Assembly (NCBI GenBank): GCA_903897875.1 | Contig: CAIUDK010000215.1 | Coordinates: forward strand, 1-36,457 | From: an uncultured Hyphomicrobiales bacterium | GTDB lineage: Bacteria > Pseudomonadota > Alphaproteobacteria > Rhizobiales > Beijerinckiaceae | Length of the DNA: 36,457 nucleotides | Reading direction: 5' to 3' | Part shown: in pieces, positions 12,324-20,585 of the stretch | How positions within the stretch are numbered: position 1 is the first letter of the stretch | How the letters are laid out: the number at the start of each line of letters is the position of its first letter | Notes under the pieces: generated by a model | Told to the model about the DNA's origin: nothing | Databases searched by the model: none | The model's input: only the letters and a program-made list of their open reading frames with translations | Translations under genes and position numbers: made by a program

Positions 12324-12363
12324 GCAGGGCTGAAATCTGAAGGTTTGAGATCTTTGGCCCTGC
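12324..12363 (+). repeat. hairpin in the infB-rbfA intergenic region
   Basis: GCAGGGC and GCCCTGC form a 7-bp stem around a 26-base loop that could extend by a few inner pairs. No T-run follows, so it is more likely an RNA-processing or stability element than a complete terminator. Nearby is a short perfect palindrome, GGCTCGAGCC (12459-12468). The remaining intergenic sequence (12364-12507) shows no clear promoter. Confidence 0.4.
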
Positions 12364-12507
12364 AAAAGCGTTACGCATAAATAAGCGTGAATTTCTACAA
12401 GGTAACAAACGAAACGGGCGTGGTTTTGACTTAAGGTCATCGGCCAGCCCAAACACTCGGCTCGAGCCAGCCTAAATCGCTGCTCGAATGAGCCAAGGAA
12501 GATTGTC

Positions 12508-12924
12508 ATGTCCAGAACACATCATGTTGCGACCGGCGAACCGACACAGCGCATGTTACGCGTGGCCGAGCTCGTGCGTCACGCTATGTCAGACCTTTTG
12601 GCACGCGGCGAAATTATGGACCCGGTGATTGAAAAGCATGTGGTCACCGTGCCGCGTGTGCGCATGTCACCCGATCTCAAATTGGCGACTGTTTATGTGA
12701 TGTCATTGGGCGGCAAAGACACCAATGGTGTTCTTGAAGCGCTGGAGCGTCACCGCAAACATTTGCGCAAGGAAATCGCCACCAAGCTCAACCTCAAATT
12801 TGCGCCAGATATGCGTTTCCGTGAGGACGACACTTTTGACAATCAAGCGCGCATTGATGCGTTGCTGAACAATGAAAAAGTGCGCCGCGATTTGGACACA
12901 GCGCCCGATAAAGACGCGGACTAA
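12508..12924 (+). CDS. rbfA: ribosome-binding factor A
   Basis: A 138-residue RbfA, a KH-type protein that binds the 30S subunit and helps process the 16S rRNA 5' end. It shows the family pattern: a first helix with [18 protein letters not shown], then the strand [19 protein letters not shown], and the C-terminal [18 protein letters not shown], near the usual length. The ATG has AAGGA eight bases upstream. It is two bases from truB, so the two are co-transcribed. Whether it is transcribed from the infB operon or from its own promoter in the 194-base gap is not clear. Confidence 0.96.
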   Translation: MSRTHHVATGEPTQRMLRVAELVRHAMSDLLARGEIMDPVIEKHVVTVPRVRMSPDLKLATVYVMSLGGKDTNGVLEALERHRKHLRKEIATKLNLKFAPDMRFREDDTFDNQARIDALLNNEKVRRDLDTAPDKDAD

Positions 12925-12926
12925 AC

Positions 12927-13856
12927 ATGACTGACACCAAGGGTGAAGCCAAAGGGCAGCGTCGCTCGACGCGTGTTGATGTCGATGGATGGATCATTCT
13001 CGACAAGCCGGTTGGCATCACATCCACCCATGCTGTTGCACGCTTAAAGCGTATTTATAACGCCAAAAAAGCCGGCCACGCTGGCACGCTCGATCCTTTG
13101 GCGTCAGGCATTTTGCCGATCGCTTTTGGCGAGGCCACAAAAACAGTTCCCTTCGTGCAAGACGGCGAGAAAGCCTATCGTTTCACGGTGCGCTGGGGCA
13201 TTGAAACCGATTCTGATGATTCTGAGGGGCGCATTGTGCGCCAGTCCGATCAGCGGCCAGAGCCTGCGCAAGTGGCTGCGGCTTTGCCCAATTTCATCGG
13301 CACAATCATGCAGCAGCCGCCGGCCTTTTCCGCCATCAAAGTGAATGGCGAGCGCGCTTACGATATGGCGCGCGATGGTGAAGAGGTGAATCTCGCCTCG
13401 CGTCCTGTGACCATTCATGGCCTGCAGCTCACCAGCTGCACGCGTGACGAGGCCGTCATTGAAGCCCAATGCGGCAAGGGCACCTATGTGCGCGCCATTG
13501 CGCGCGATCTAGGCCGCCAGCTTGGCTGTTTGGGTCATGTGGTGGCTTTGCGTCGCACACGTGTTGGCCCCTTCACAGAAGCCGATACCGTCAGCCTCGA
13601 TGAGTTGGATGCGCTGGGCGACAATGCCATGCAGGCTTTGCGCAGTGTGGAAGCTGGTTTGATCGATGTGCCCTGTGTGGTGGTGGATCGTGATGGCGCG
13701 GCGCGTCTAAGGCGTGGCCAATCTCTGATCCTGCGTGGACGCGATGCGCCCATGGGTGGCGCGGTCTATGCGTCGTGTGGTGGCGTGCCCATCGCCTTTG
13801 GCGAGGTTGAACGGGGCGAATTGGTCCCGCATCGGGTCTTCAATCTTCCCTATTAG
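12927..13856 (+). CDS. truB: tRNA pseudouridine(55) synthase TruB
   Basis: TruB makes pseudouridine 55 in the T-arm of tRNAs. The 309-residue protein has the conserved LDKPVGITSTHAV near residue 25, the catalytic Asp56 in GHAGTLDPLASGILP, the YRFTVRWGIETDSDD region, QQPPAFSAIKVNGERAYDMAR and KGTYVRAIARDLG, followed by a short PUA-like C-terminal domain. All catalytic and substrate motifs are present. It follows rbfA by two bases and lies upstream of rpsO in the usual order. A small hairpin (GAGGC/GCCTC, 13886-13902) occurs after the stop but lacks a T-run. Confidence 0.97.
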   Translation: MTDTKGEAKGQRRSTRVDVDGWIILDKPVGITSTHAVARLKRIYNAKKAGHAGTLDPLASGILPIAFGEATKTVPFVQDGEKAYRFTVRWGIETDSDDSEGRIVRQSDQRPEPAQVAAALPNFIGTIMQQPPAFSAIKVNGERAYDMARDGEEVNLASRPVTIHGLQLTSCTRDEAVIEAQCGKGTYVRAIARDLGRQLGCLGHVVALRRTRVGPFTEADTVSLDELDALGDNAMQALRSVEAGLIDVPCVVVDRDGAARLRRGQSLILRGRDAPMGGAVYASCGGVPIAFGEVERGELVPHRVFNLPY

Positions 13857-14094
13857 CCCCAAAAATACTTGAATTATCAGCCAACAGAGGCAGGCTTAGC
13901 CTCAGTATAAGGCTGGTATCTGGGCGGTTTTCGTGTATAAACCGCGCTAAGTGTGGAGATCATCCACGCTTCGTGTTGATAGACCGCGCTGGACGACATC
14001 CCGGCTCGGCCCTCCCAAAACGAAAATTTCAAGAAACCTAAAGCTTGGCAATCGATCAAATAATTTGCCAGACTTCCAACTGAAAGGAAAGACG

Positions 14095-14364
14095 ATGTCG
14101 ATTACTGTAGAACGCAAGAACCAAGTCGTGAAAGAATTCGCCACTAAGGTTGGCGATACTGGTTCGCCAGAAGTGCAGGTTGCGATCCTCACGGAACGTA
14201 TCACCAACCTGACCGAGCATTTCAAGACTCACAACAAAGACAACCATTCGCGTCGCGGCTTGCTCAAGCTCGTGTCGTTGCGTCGTCAGCTTCTCGATTA
14301 TGTGAAGCGTAAAGACGAACAGCGTTACAAGACCTTGATCGAGCGTCTCGGCATTCGTCGCTAA
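14095..14364 (+). CDS. rpsO: 30S ribosomal protein S15
   Basis: S15 is a primary binder of the 16S rRNA central domain and forms an inter-subunit bridge. The true protein is 89 residues, beginning [18 protein letters not shown], with [14 protein letters not shown] and [16 protein letters not shown] in the conserved RNA-binding region and ending LIERLGIRR. The ORF track begins 48 codons earlier, but that extension is non-coding: the ATG at 14095 has AAAGGAAAG just upstream and gives the standard family length. It precedes pnp, as in E. coli. Confidence 0.98.
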   Translation: MSITVERKNQVVKEFATKVGDTGSPEVQVAILTERITNLTEHFKTHNKDNHSRRGLLKLVSLRRQLLDYVKRKDEQRYKTLIERLGIRR

Positions 14365-14434
14365 ACGACGAGCGAACCCGGCGAGGTTTGCAAGAAGGTT
14401 TGACCACAATTTGGACCGGCAGCATGGGGCTGCC

Positions 14435-14498
14435 GGGCCAGCTGGCCCCCACATCCGGGGCAGGACCCAAATCAGGGTTAAGGCCCCAAGTCTGGGGC
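14435..14498 (+). promoter_or_regulatory. cluster of hairpins in the pnp leader
   Basis: Between rpsO and pnp are a 14-base perfect palindrome (GGGCCAGCTGGCCC, 14435-14448) and three consecutive short hairpins: CCCC/GGGG at 14447-14460, ACCC/GGGT at 14465-14478 and GCCCC/GGGGC at 14483-14498. Two of them are followed by the same GGGGCAGGA sequence. In E. coli the pnp leader is a structured RNA cut by RNase III and used for PNPase autocontrol, so a similar role is plausible here but is inference. Confidence 0.45.
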
Positions 14499-14579
14499 AG
14501 GATCGCCGGACGCTGTTGATCTTCGACAGCCTCTTGCCGTTCTGCTCATGGTCTGGCGGGGGCCGTATGAGAGGACAAT

Positions 14580-16718
14580 ATGTTTCAAATTCATCGTGAA
14601 GAACTAGATTGGGCCGGGCGCAAGCTCGTGCTGGAAACCGGCCGCATCGCCCGTCAGGCCGATGGCGCAGTGTTCGCCACCTATGGCGAGACAACGGTTT
14701 TGGCGACAGTGGTTTCTGCAAAGGCTGCAAAGCCCGGCATCGACTTCTTCCCACTCACCGTCAACTATCAAGAAAAGACCTTTGCTGCCGGACGTATTCC
14801 AGGCGGCTATTTCAAGCGCGAAGGCCGTCCTTCTGAGAAGGAAACCCTTGTTTCGCGTTTGATCGATCGTCCGATCCGCCCGCTCTTCCCAGACGGCTAT
14901 CGTCACGAGACGCAGGTTGTTGTTACCGTTCTCAGCCATGATCTTGAGAACGATCCAGACATTTTGGCACTCGTTGCAGCTTCTGCTGCTCTCACTCTGT
15001 CTGGCGTGCCTTTCATGGGCCCAGTGGGTGGTGCACGCGTTGGCCAGATCAATGGCGAACTCAAGCTCAACCCAACTCTCGACGAGATGAAAGAATCAAC
15101 TCTTGATCTCGTGGTTGCTGGTACAGGCGACGCAGTTTTGATGGTGGAATCTGAGGCTCGCGAGCTGTCAGAAGAGACCATGCTGAGCGCAGTGATGCTC
15201 GGTCATCGTGGCTTCCAGCCAGTGATCGATGCGATCATCCGTTTGGCTGAAAAGGCCGCTAAAGAGCCACGCGATCTCAAAGTGATCGACAAGTCAGCTG
15301 TTGAAGCTGAAGTGTCCAAGATTGCAGAAGCTGATCTGCGCGTTGCTTATCAAAACACCGCAAAGGCTGCACGCTACGCAGCCGTTGATAAGGTGAAGGC
15401 CACTCTGATGGCAGCTTTGTTCCCAGAAGGCGGGGAAGCTAAGTTTGACAAGCAGATGGTTGGCGAAGTGTTCCACGATTTGCAGGCCAAAGTTGTTCGT
15501 AACAACATTCTCGACACGGGCATCCGTATCGATGGTCGCGATGTGAGCACAGTGCGTCCGATTTTGTCGCAGGTTGGTATTTTGCCACGCACCCATGGTT
15601 CGGCGTTGTTCACACGCGGCGAAACACAGGCGATGGTTGTTGCCACTCTGGGCACCGGTGAAGACGAGCAGTTCATTGACGCGCTGGATGGCACGTACAA
15701 GGAACGCTTCCTGCTTCACTACAACTTTCCTCCCTACTCAGTCGGTGAGACCGGTCGTATGGGTTCGCCAGGACGCCGCGAAATCGGCCATGGCAAGCTC
15801 GCATGGCGCGCCATCCGTCCGATGCTGCCAACGGCTGCGGAATTCCCATACACCATTCGCGTGGTGTCTGAGATCACCGAGTCGAACGGTTCGTCATCAA
15901 TGGCCACAGTCTGCGGCGCATCCTTGTCCTTGATGGATGCTGGTGTTCCGTTGAAGCGTCCAACAGCCGGTATTGCGATGGGCCTCATTCTAGAGGGCAC
16001 ACGCTACGCAGTTCTGTCTGACATTCTGGGTGATGAAGATCATCTGGGCGACATGGACTTCAAGGTTGCAGGTACGTCAGAAGGCGTGACCTCGCTTCAG
16101 ATGGACATCAAGATCGCGGGCATCACCGAAGAGATCATGAAGGTTGCTCTTGCTCAGGCAAAGGACGGTCGTCTGCATATCCTTGGCGAAATGTCGAAGG
16201 CATTGACCGGAGCTCGTTCTGAGCTCGGCGAATTTGCTCCGCGCATTGAGACATTGAAGATCCCAACCGACAAGATCCGTGAAGTGATCGGCACCGGCGG
16301 CAAGGTCATCCGCGAGATCGTGGAAAAGACAGGCGCCAAGATCAACATCGAAGACGACGGCACGGTGAAGGTCGCTTCATCTGACGGCAATTCGATCAAG
16401 GCTGCTATCGCTTGGATCAAGTCGATTGCATCAGATCCAGAAATCGGCCTCATCTATGACGGCACAGTGGTCAAGACCACTGACTTTGGTGCTTTCGTAA
16501 ACTTCTTTGGCGCAAAGGACGGTCTCGTTCACATCTCGCAGCTTTCAAAGCAGCGCGTGAACAAGACCACCGACATCGTCAAAGAAGGCGACAAGGTCAA
16601 GGTGAAGCTCTTGGGCTTCGATGATCGCGGCAAGGTTCGTCTCTCGATGCGCGTCGTCGATCAGGTGACCGGCGAAGACATCGAAGGCAAGGAAGACGCT
16701 CAGCCTTCAGCTGAGTAA
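14580..16718 (+). CDS. pnp: polyribonucleotide nucleotidyltransferase (PNPase)
   Basis: PNPase degrades RNA 3'-to-5' by phosphorolysis and is a core degradosome enzyme. The 712-residue protein has a first RNase PH-like domain (about 1-230, with [20 protein letters not shown] and [12 protein letters not shown]), an all-alpha linker, a catalytic second RNase PH domain (about 315-540, with [15 protein letters not shown] and [20 protein letters not shown]), a KH domain (about 553-615, with [20 protein letters not shown]) and an S1 domain (about 623-695). Length and domains are standard. The ATG has AGAGGA seven bases upstream. A structured leader precedes it and a strong terminator follows. Confidence 0.98.
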   Translation: MFQIHREELDWAGRKLVLETGRIARQADGAVFATYGETTVLATVVSAKAAKPGIDFFPLTVNYQEKTFAAGRIPGGYFKREGRPSEKETLVSRLIDRPIRPLFPDGYRHETQVVVTVLSHDLENDPDILALVAASAALTLSGVPFMGPVGGARVGQINGELKLNPTLDEMKESTLDLVVAGTGDAVLMVESEARELSEETMLSAVMLGHRGFQPVIDAIIRLAEKAAKEPRDLKVIDKSAVEAEVSKIAEADLRVAYQNTAKAARYAAVDKVKATLMAALFPEGGEAKFDKQMVGEVFHDLQAKVVRNNILDTGIRIDGRDVSTVRPILSQVGILPRTHGSALFTRGETQAMVVATLGTGEDEQFIDALDGTYKERFLLHYNFPPYSVGETGRMGSPGRREIGHGKLAWRAIRPMLPTAAEFPYTIRVVSEITESNGSSSMATVCGASLSLMDAGVPLKRPTAGIAMGLILEGTRYAVLSDILGDEDHLGDMDFKVAGTSEGVTSLQMDIKIAGITEEIMKVALAQAKDGRLHILGEMSKALTGARSELGEFAPRIETLKIPTDKIREVIGTGGKVIREIVEKTGAKINIEDDGTVKVASSDGNSIKAAIAWIKSIASDPEIGLIYDGTVVKTTDFGAFVNFFGAKDGLVHISQLSKQRVNKTTDIVKEGDKVKVKLLGFDDRGKVRLSMRVVDQVTGEDIEGKEDAQPSAE

Positions 16719-16737
16719 TCTTTGGCTTTTAGAAATT

Positions 16738-16770
16738 AAAAAGGGGCGGCATGAAAATGCCGCCCTTTTT
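16738..16770 (+). terminator. intrinsic terminator of pnp
   Basis: GGGCGGCAT pairs perfectly with ATGCCGCCC around a GAAA tetraloop, with A-rich sequence before and five T plus a further T-run after. It is 25 bases past the pnp stop and ends the rimP-to-pnp block. Confidence 0.9.
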
Positions 16771-16845
16771 GTTTTTGGGGGGATCACAGGCTAAGGCCTG
16801 CCGCTGAATTCGAAAATTAAAACGCGCGACAAAATACTTAAACAG

Positions 16846-16883
16846 CAAAAAATAAAGGGCGGCCTTTTGAAGGGCCACCCTTT
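16846..16883 (-). terminator. intrinsic terminator of the LTxxQ gene
   Basis: On the minus strand AAAGGG/CCCTTT and, after one mismatch, GGCC/GGCC form a stem with an 8-base loop, followed by an A and six T. It lies about 100 bases past the stop of the LTxxQ protein gene. The 62-residue ORF called across it is not a gene. Confidence 0.7.
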
Positions 16884-16980
16884 CGCTCGCCGGGTCTTTC
16901 ACAAACCGGAATAACATTTAGATAACACAAGTCGCGGGAATCTGTTCCACTTTAAGTTGTATACTTTGGTTTATTAAATC

Positions 16981-17595
16981 TTACTTGTCGCGGCTGCGAC
17001 GATCTTCTCCGCGGCGCTCGTCACCATCTCTGCCACGATTGTGCATCCACTCGTCCCATCTTTCCATCACGCGCTCACGCATTCCCCCGTGGGCATGCAT
17101 GAGGAGCGGCAGACGGCGCTTTTGATCTGCGGTGAGGCTTGCGTAAAACGGTTGGGCCGCATCAGCCAATTTTTTGAGCGTATCAGCACGCACAGCTGCC
17201 AATTCGGCGGCGCGGCGCAGACGTTCAATTGGGTCAGTTGCACGTTCTGTCGTGCGATATTTCTCCACCAAACCCATCATTTTTGTGGCGGCATCACGCG
17301 CAGCTGCCTCCACTGGCGGCCAGAGTTTTTCCTGATCGGCTGTGAGTTTGAGTCCTGCATGAATGCCAGCCATATGCGCATCCATAAAGGCGGCGCGATC
17401 TTCTGGCGACATGCGCATAATCTGACGCATATGGCCCATGCGCTCCATCATGTCTGGCATAAATTCAGGAGCGGACTTTTTGTCGCCATCGGCACGCGGT
17501 GCATTGGGTGGCGCGGGTTGAGCAAAGCTGAGTGAGCCCATTGTAGAGACGCCAACAGTACCCAAAAGAACGAGAGCAAAAGCCTTCACATTCAT
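16981..17595 (-). CDS. exported LTxxQ-motif (Spy/CpxP-like) protein
   Basis: A 204-residue periplasmic protein with a Sec signal peptide (MNVKAFALVLLGTVGVSTMG, cleavage probably near SFAQP). It has two LTxxQ motifs (LTADQEKLW and LTADQKRRL), the hallmark of the Spy/CpxP group of envelope-stress chaperones, in a helical Met/Ala-rich body (MPDMMERMGHMRQIMRM). The tail is strongly charged (RDGDERRGEDRRSRDK). The ORF track starts 19 codons earlier. I chose the internal ATG at 17595 because it begins the signal peptide and has AAAGGAT about ten bases upstream. A monocistronic unit with its own terminator. Probable role: chaperone or metal/stress response in the periplasm; its partner is unknown. 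Confidence 0.85.
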   Translation of the reverse strand: MNVKAFALVLLGTVGVSTMGSLSFAQPAPPNAPRADGDKKSAPEFMPDMMERMGHMRQIMRMSPEDRAAFMDAHMAGIHAGLKLTADQEKLWPPVEAAARDAATKMMGLVEKYRTTERATDPIERLRRAAELAAVRADTLKKLADAAQPFYASLTADQKRRLPLLMHAHGGMRERVMERWDEWMHNRGRDGDERRGEDRRSRDK

Positions 17596-17683
17596 CAGAT
17601 GATCCTTTCGAAGATCGCATCGTAAGCGTTGATGACTTACAATCGTGTCCAAATTACGTTGTTTTGCTTCACCTCGTCTTGAC

Positions 17684-19492
17684 CTAGCGCAGTGTCCATA
17701 CCTTCAATATCTCCGTGCTGAGACGATGCTCACGCAGCCAAGGGGGCGCCTTCCCCTCTGCGAGTTGGGCAAGCAATCCGTCAGGTGCGCGTTGGATTAA
17801 AGATGTGACGTCACTGATGTTGGGACAAAAGACGATGGTGCGGACCCCGTTTGCTCGAAACAAAGTTTCGACCATTTCAGGCTGTCCAAGAAACGCATCC
17901 AACACCAATCGGTTGCCGTGATTGTTGCGATGATAGGGCGCACCAAACGCGCTCAGACGCGTGTATTTGAGCAGATGAGCGCCCAGCTCAATCGGGGCTA
18001 TAACGGCACCCGGCTCTAGCTCAGCCAGCGCCGTGAGTGTGGCGGGCGCAGTGCAAGCCCGCCAAGCCTCTTGTGTGCGTGCGCTGCTTTCATCCGTATT
18101 GGTTGGGATCAACACAGCCCAAGCGAGTGAGGACGAGAGGAAGAGGCCAACAAGGCCGAACCATCTGCCATACGAAACACGCCAAGCGCGCAGCCGCGTC
18201 TCAATCGTCATCGCCAGCCCAACAGCACCCAAAGTCACAATGGCCGAGAAGCCGCCCAAAGCGCGGATCACGCTGACGCTCATCAAAAGCCCCACCGCAG
18301 CCATTGCTGCCAAAAACCAGACCTGTCTCCGCTTGCCCCCCTTGGCGCGCAGGGCCACAACGACCAGCGCACATAGGCTAATCACCAGCGGCACAAAGAT
18401 CATCACCTGAGCGGGCTCCAAGCGATACATCGCCACAAGGGAGCGCACCTCGCGCACATCATCAAGCCATAGCGCGCGCACCAGAGGGTCAATGCCCACA
18501 TACGGGCTGCCCAAGACAATGGGAAAGGCGGCGGCCAACCCTAGAGCCGCTATGGCGCCCAATAGACACAGCCAAATGATACGCTCGCCTTGTGTGACAA
18601 GACGCGCACTCAACGCGCCACATAAGATCAACACACAACCGCCGGCCACGGCTGCACACACATGCACAATAGAAAACGCATCGACATGCGGCGTGAACCA
18701 AAGTGCTGGGCCATTGAAGGCGATGAAGGTAAGTGGCGTTGCAAGACAAGAGCCGACGCCAAACAGCTGCATGGGGCGGGCATAGAGCTGCGGATTGAAA
18801 ATCCAAGCGACCGGCAGGGCGCAGCCCACCACAATCAGACAGGGCAGGTTTTCAACACTGATCGCCAGCGAGAGAGCCACTACGGCAGGCAGGCTGAGCG
18901 CCAACATAGGCGCGCCATTTTTGAGTACACGCAGGGTCAGCGCCACCATCAAAAGCAGCAACACAATTTGCGGCGCATGATGATCGACACGCCCCGGCAA
19001 AAACTGAATGAACATGAAACAACTGAACACGCAGGCCAAAGCACAGGCGAGACGCGCACGCGCACCCCACACAGACTCAGACGCCCATAGGGTGAGGCCA
19101 ATCAAAGCTATTTGCAGCAGCAGGGGAAATGCAATCCGTGTGAAAATTTCCGCCTCAGACGGGGCCACGAAAATTTCAAACAGCCGGATCAACCCAGCCA
19201 GCGGCACATCAATCACGCGCGACCAATGCAAAAACGAGCCGTGCGGCGGATCAAGACGCGTGAGCGTGTAATCATACCAGCCCTGACCGTCGAGCCATGC
19301 GCGCACCTGCAACAAGCGCGTCACATCATCAGGATCTGTGAAGGCGCGCGTTGTGAAAATTTGGAGGATGAGTGGCCATTCGAGTGCCAGACACAGTAGG
19401 CACGCCAGCAGCAAGGATTGGGAAAAAGAGAGAGGTGCGGGGCGCAAAATGGGCCGCGCCGCACATGCGCTTTCAGACGTCAGTATCGACAA
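17684..19492 (-). CDS. GT-C superfamily membrane protein, STT3/AglB-like
   Basis: A 602-residue inner-membrane protein with about 12 hydrophobic helices (25-460) and a soluble C-terminal domain (about 465-602) that should face the periplasm. After the first helix comes an acidic loop (DPDD at 53-56, then GQGWYD and RLDPPHGSFLHWSR), then GRVDHH at 168-172 and SVEN at 212-215. This order (acidic first loop, DHH motif, later soluble domain) resembles STT3/AglB/PglB-type GT-C glycosyltransferases that use lipid-linked sugars. The WWDYG signature is absent; at the equivalent place is IELGAHLLKYT followed by APYHRNNHG. No glycan-assembly genes are adjacent. The TTG start is uncertain, with no good ribosome site. 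The STT3 relation is inferred from motifs; the true substrate is unknown. Confidence 0.6.
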   Translation of the reverse strand: MSILTSESACAARPILRPAPLSFSQSLLLACLLCLALEWPLILQIFTTRAFTDPDDVTRLLQVRAWLDGQGWYDYTLTRLDPPHGSFLHWSRVIDVPLAGLIRLFEIFVAPSEAEIFTRIAFPLLLQIALIGLTLWASESVWGARARLACALACVFSCFMFIQFLPGRVDHHAPQIVLLLLMVALTLRVLKNGAPMLALSLPAVVALSLAISVENLPCLIVVGCALPVAWIFNPQLYARPMQLFGVGSCLATPLTFIAFNGPALWFTPHVDAFSIVHVCAAVAGGCVLILCGALSARLVTQGERIIWLCLLGAIAALGLAAAFPIVLGSPYVGIDPLVRALWLDDVREVRSLVAMYRLEPAQVMIFVPLVISLCALVVVALRAKGGKRRQVWFLAAMAAVGLLMSVSVIRALGGFSAIVTLGAVGLAMTIETRLRAWRVSYGRWFGLVGLFLSSSLAWAVLIPTNTDESSARTQEAWRACTAPATLTALAELEPGAVIAPIELGAHLLKYTRLSAFGAPYHRNNHGNRLVLDAFLGQPEMVETLFRANGVRTIVFCPNISDVTSLIQRAPDGLLAQLAEGKAPPWLREHRLSTEILKVWTLR

Positions 19493-19557
19493 AATAAAAT
19501 CTCAAAGGACAGAGCCAAAATGCGCAGAGAGGCGCAGTGTCGTCTCAGTCCTTTGAG
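19490..19557 (-). terminator. intrinsic terminator of fabI
   Basis: On the minus strand CTCAAAGGAC and GTCCTTTGAG form a perfect 10-bp outer stem enclosing a smaller TGCGC/GCGCA hairpin, followed by ATTTTATTTTG. It begins about 28 bases past the fabI stop, and the T-rich tail runs up to the start of the next minus-strand gene. Confidence 0.7.
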
Positions 19558-19584
19558 GAAGTGTTAATTTCGAAAAACAGATGT

Positions 19585-20412
19585 CTACTGGGCAGCTTGC
19601 GCATCGTCGTCCGCGCGCAAATCTTCTGGGCGCGGCATGGAGATGATGTTGTAGCCAGCATCCACAAAATGCGTCTCGCCTGTCACACCTGACGACAGAT
19701 CCGACAGCAGATAGAGAGCAGAGCCACCCACATCTTCAATCGTCACAGGGCGACGCAGTGGAGAATGTTGACGCTGGAAGCTGAACATCGTGCGCGCTTC
19801 AGCAATGCCAGCGCCCGCCAAAGTGCGGATCGGGCCAGCTGAAATCGAATTGACGCGAATATTTTGTGGGCCAAGGTCAGACGCCAAATAGCGCACGCTG
19901 GCCTCAAGTGCGGCTTTGGCAACGCCCATCACATTGTAGTTGGGCATCACACGGCTGGAGCCGCCATAGGTCAGCGTCAACAATGAGCCGCCCTTTTTCA
20001 TCAAAGGCACTGCGCGCTGCGCAACTTCCGTGAAGGAGAAGCACGAGATCACCATTGTGCGCGTGAAATTGTCGCGCGTGGTGTTGTCGACATAGCGACC
20101 CTTCAATTCGTTCTTGTCAGAAAAGCCGATGGCATGAACGACAAAGTCGATCTCGCCCCATGCTTTGCGCAAGGTCTCGAAGGTCGCATCAACGGTGGAC
20201 AGATCTTCAACATCGCAAGGCAGAACCAAAGTGGAGCCAAGCGATTCAGCCAAAGGCTTCACGCGCTTGCCAAGTGCTTCGCCTTGATAGGTGAAGGCCA
20301 GCTCTGCGCCTTGGGCTGCAACAGCTTTGGAAATGCCCCATGCAATCGAATGGTCATTCGCCACGCCCATGATGAGCCCTCGTTTGCCCTGCATGAACAA
20401 TGGTGATGACAT
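19585..20412 (-). CDS. fabI: enoyl-[acyl-carrier-protein] reductase (NADH) FabI
   Basis: FabI reduces the trans-2 double bond of enoyl-ACP in the last step of each fatty acid elongation cycle. The 275-residue protein is an SDR-type reductase with the FabI-type cofactor-binding start (GLIMGVANDHSIAWGIS), VHAIGF near residue 92, the catalytic Tyr159 and Lys166 in NYNVMGVAK, and ISAGPIRTLAGAGI. The Y-x6-K spacing is the FabI form rather than the classical SDR Y-x3-K. The ATG has AAAGGAAT upstream. It lies 173 bases downstream of fabB on the same strand, with structured elements in the gap, so it may have its own promoter. FabI is the classical triclosan target. Confidence 0.96.
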   Translation of the reverse strand: MSSPLFMQGKRGLIMGVANDHSIAWGISKAVAAQGAELAFTYQGEALGKRVKPLAESLGSTLVLPCDVEDLSTVDATFETLRKAWGEIDFVVHAIGFSDKNELKGRYVDNTTRDNFTRTMVISCFSFTEVAQRAVPLMKKGGSLLTLTYGGSSRVMPNYNVMGVAKAALEASVRYLASDLGPQNIRVNSISAGPIRTLAGAGIAEARTMFSFQRQHSPLRRPVTIEDVGGSALYLLSDLSSGVTGETHFVDAGYNIISMPRPEDLRADDDAQAAQ

Positions 20413-20443
20413 AGGTCTATTCCTTTTGATTGATCTGTTGGCA

Positions 20444-20459
20444 GGTCTGCGTGCAGACC
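20444..20459. promoter_or_regulatory. perfect palindrome upstream of fabI
   Basis: GGTCTGC and GCAGACC flank a 2-base centre, 32 bases upstream of the fabI ATG. Its symmetry and position fit a repressor or activator site, or a leader hairpin. No known operator consensus was recognised. Confidence 0.4.
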
Positions 20460-20477
20460 AGACTGACGGGGCGTAGT

Positions 20478-20520
20478 GATTAAGGCGAGCCTAAGCTCAA
20501 AGTTACACGTAGCCTTAATC
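20478..20520 (-). promoter_or_regulatory. inverted repeat with nested hairpin in the fabB-fabI gap
   Basis: GATTAAGGC and GCCTTAATC form 9-base perfect arms around a 25-base interior that itself contains GAGC/GCTC with a 4-base loop. As RNA (minus strand) it would fold into a stem with a stacked inner hairpin. Unknown function; possibly a fabI leader element. Confidence 0.4.
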
Positions 20521-20546
20521 TTGTCCCAATGAATTCATGTGTCGAA

Positions 20547-20573
20547 TTGCAACAGCCTTTGGGGCTGTTGCAA
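20547..20573 (-). terminator. perfect 11-bp hairpin after fabB
   Basis: TTGCAACAGCC and GGCTGTTGCAA pair perfectly around a 5-base loop, 12 bases past the fabB stop. The sequence after it on the minus strand is not T-rich, so it could be a weak terminator, an RNA 3'-end stabiliser or a pause site separating fabAB from fabI. Confidence 0.5.
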
Positions 20574-20585
20574 GTGAGCGTGTGT

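Noticed and set aside
13869-13941. Candidate promoter before rpsO around TATAAA at 13936
   Set aside because: The -10 looks good but no acceptable -35 occurs at 16-18 bases, so I did not list it.
13951-14094. N-terminal extension of rpsO in the ORF track
   Set aside because: S15 is about 89 residues; the ATG at 14095 has a good ribosome site and the extension has no S15 similarity.
14056-14754. 232-residue minus-strand ORF across rpsO and the pnp start
   Set aside because: Antisense to rpsO and pnp, both certain; no domain seen.
16729-16917. 62-residue minus-strand ORF between pnp and the LTxxQ gene
   Set aside because: It runs through two intrinsic terminator hairpins and has no ribosome site.
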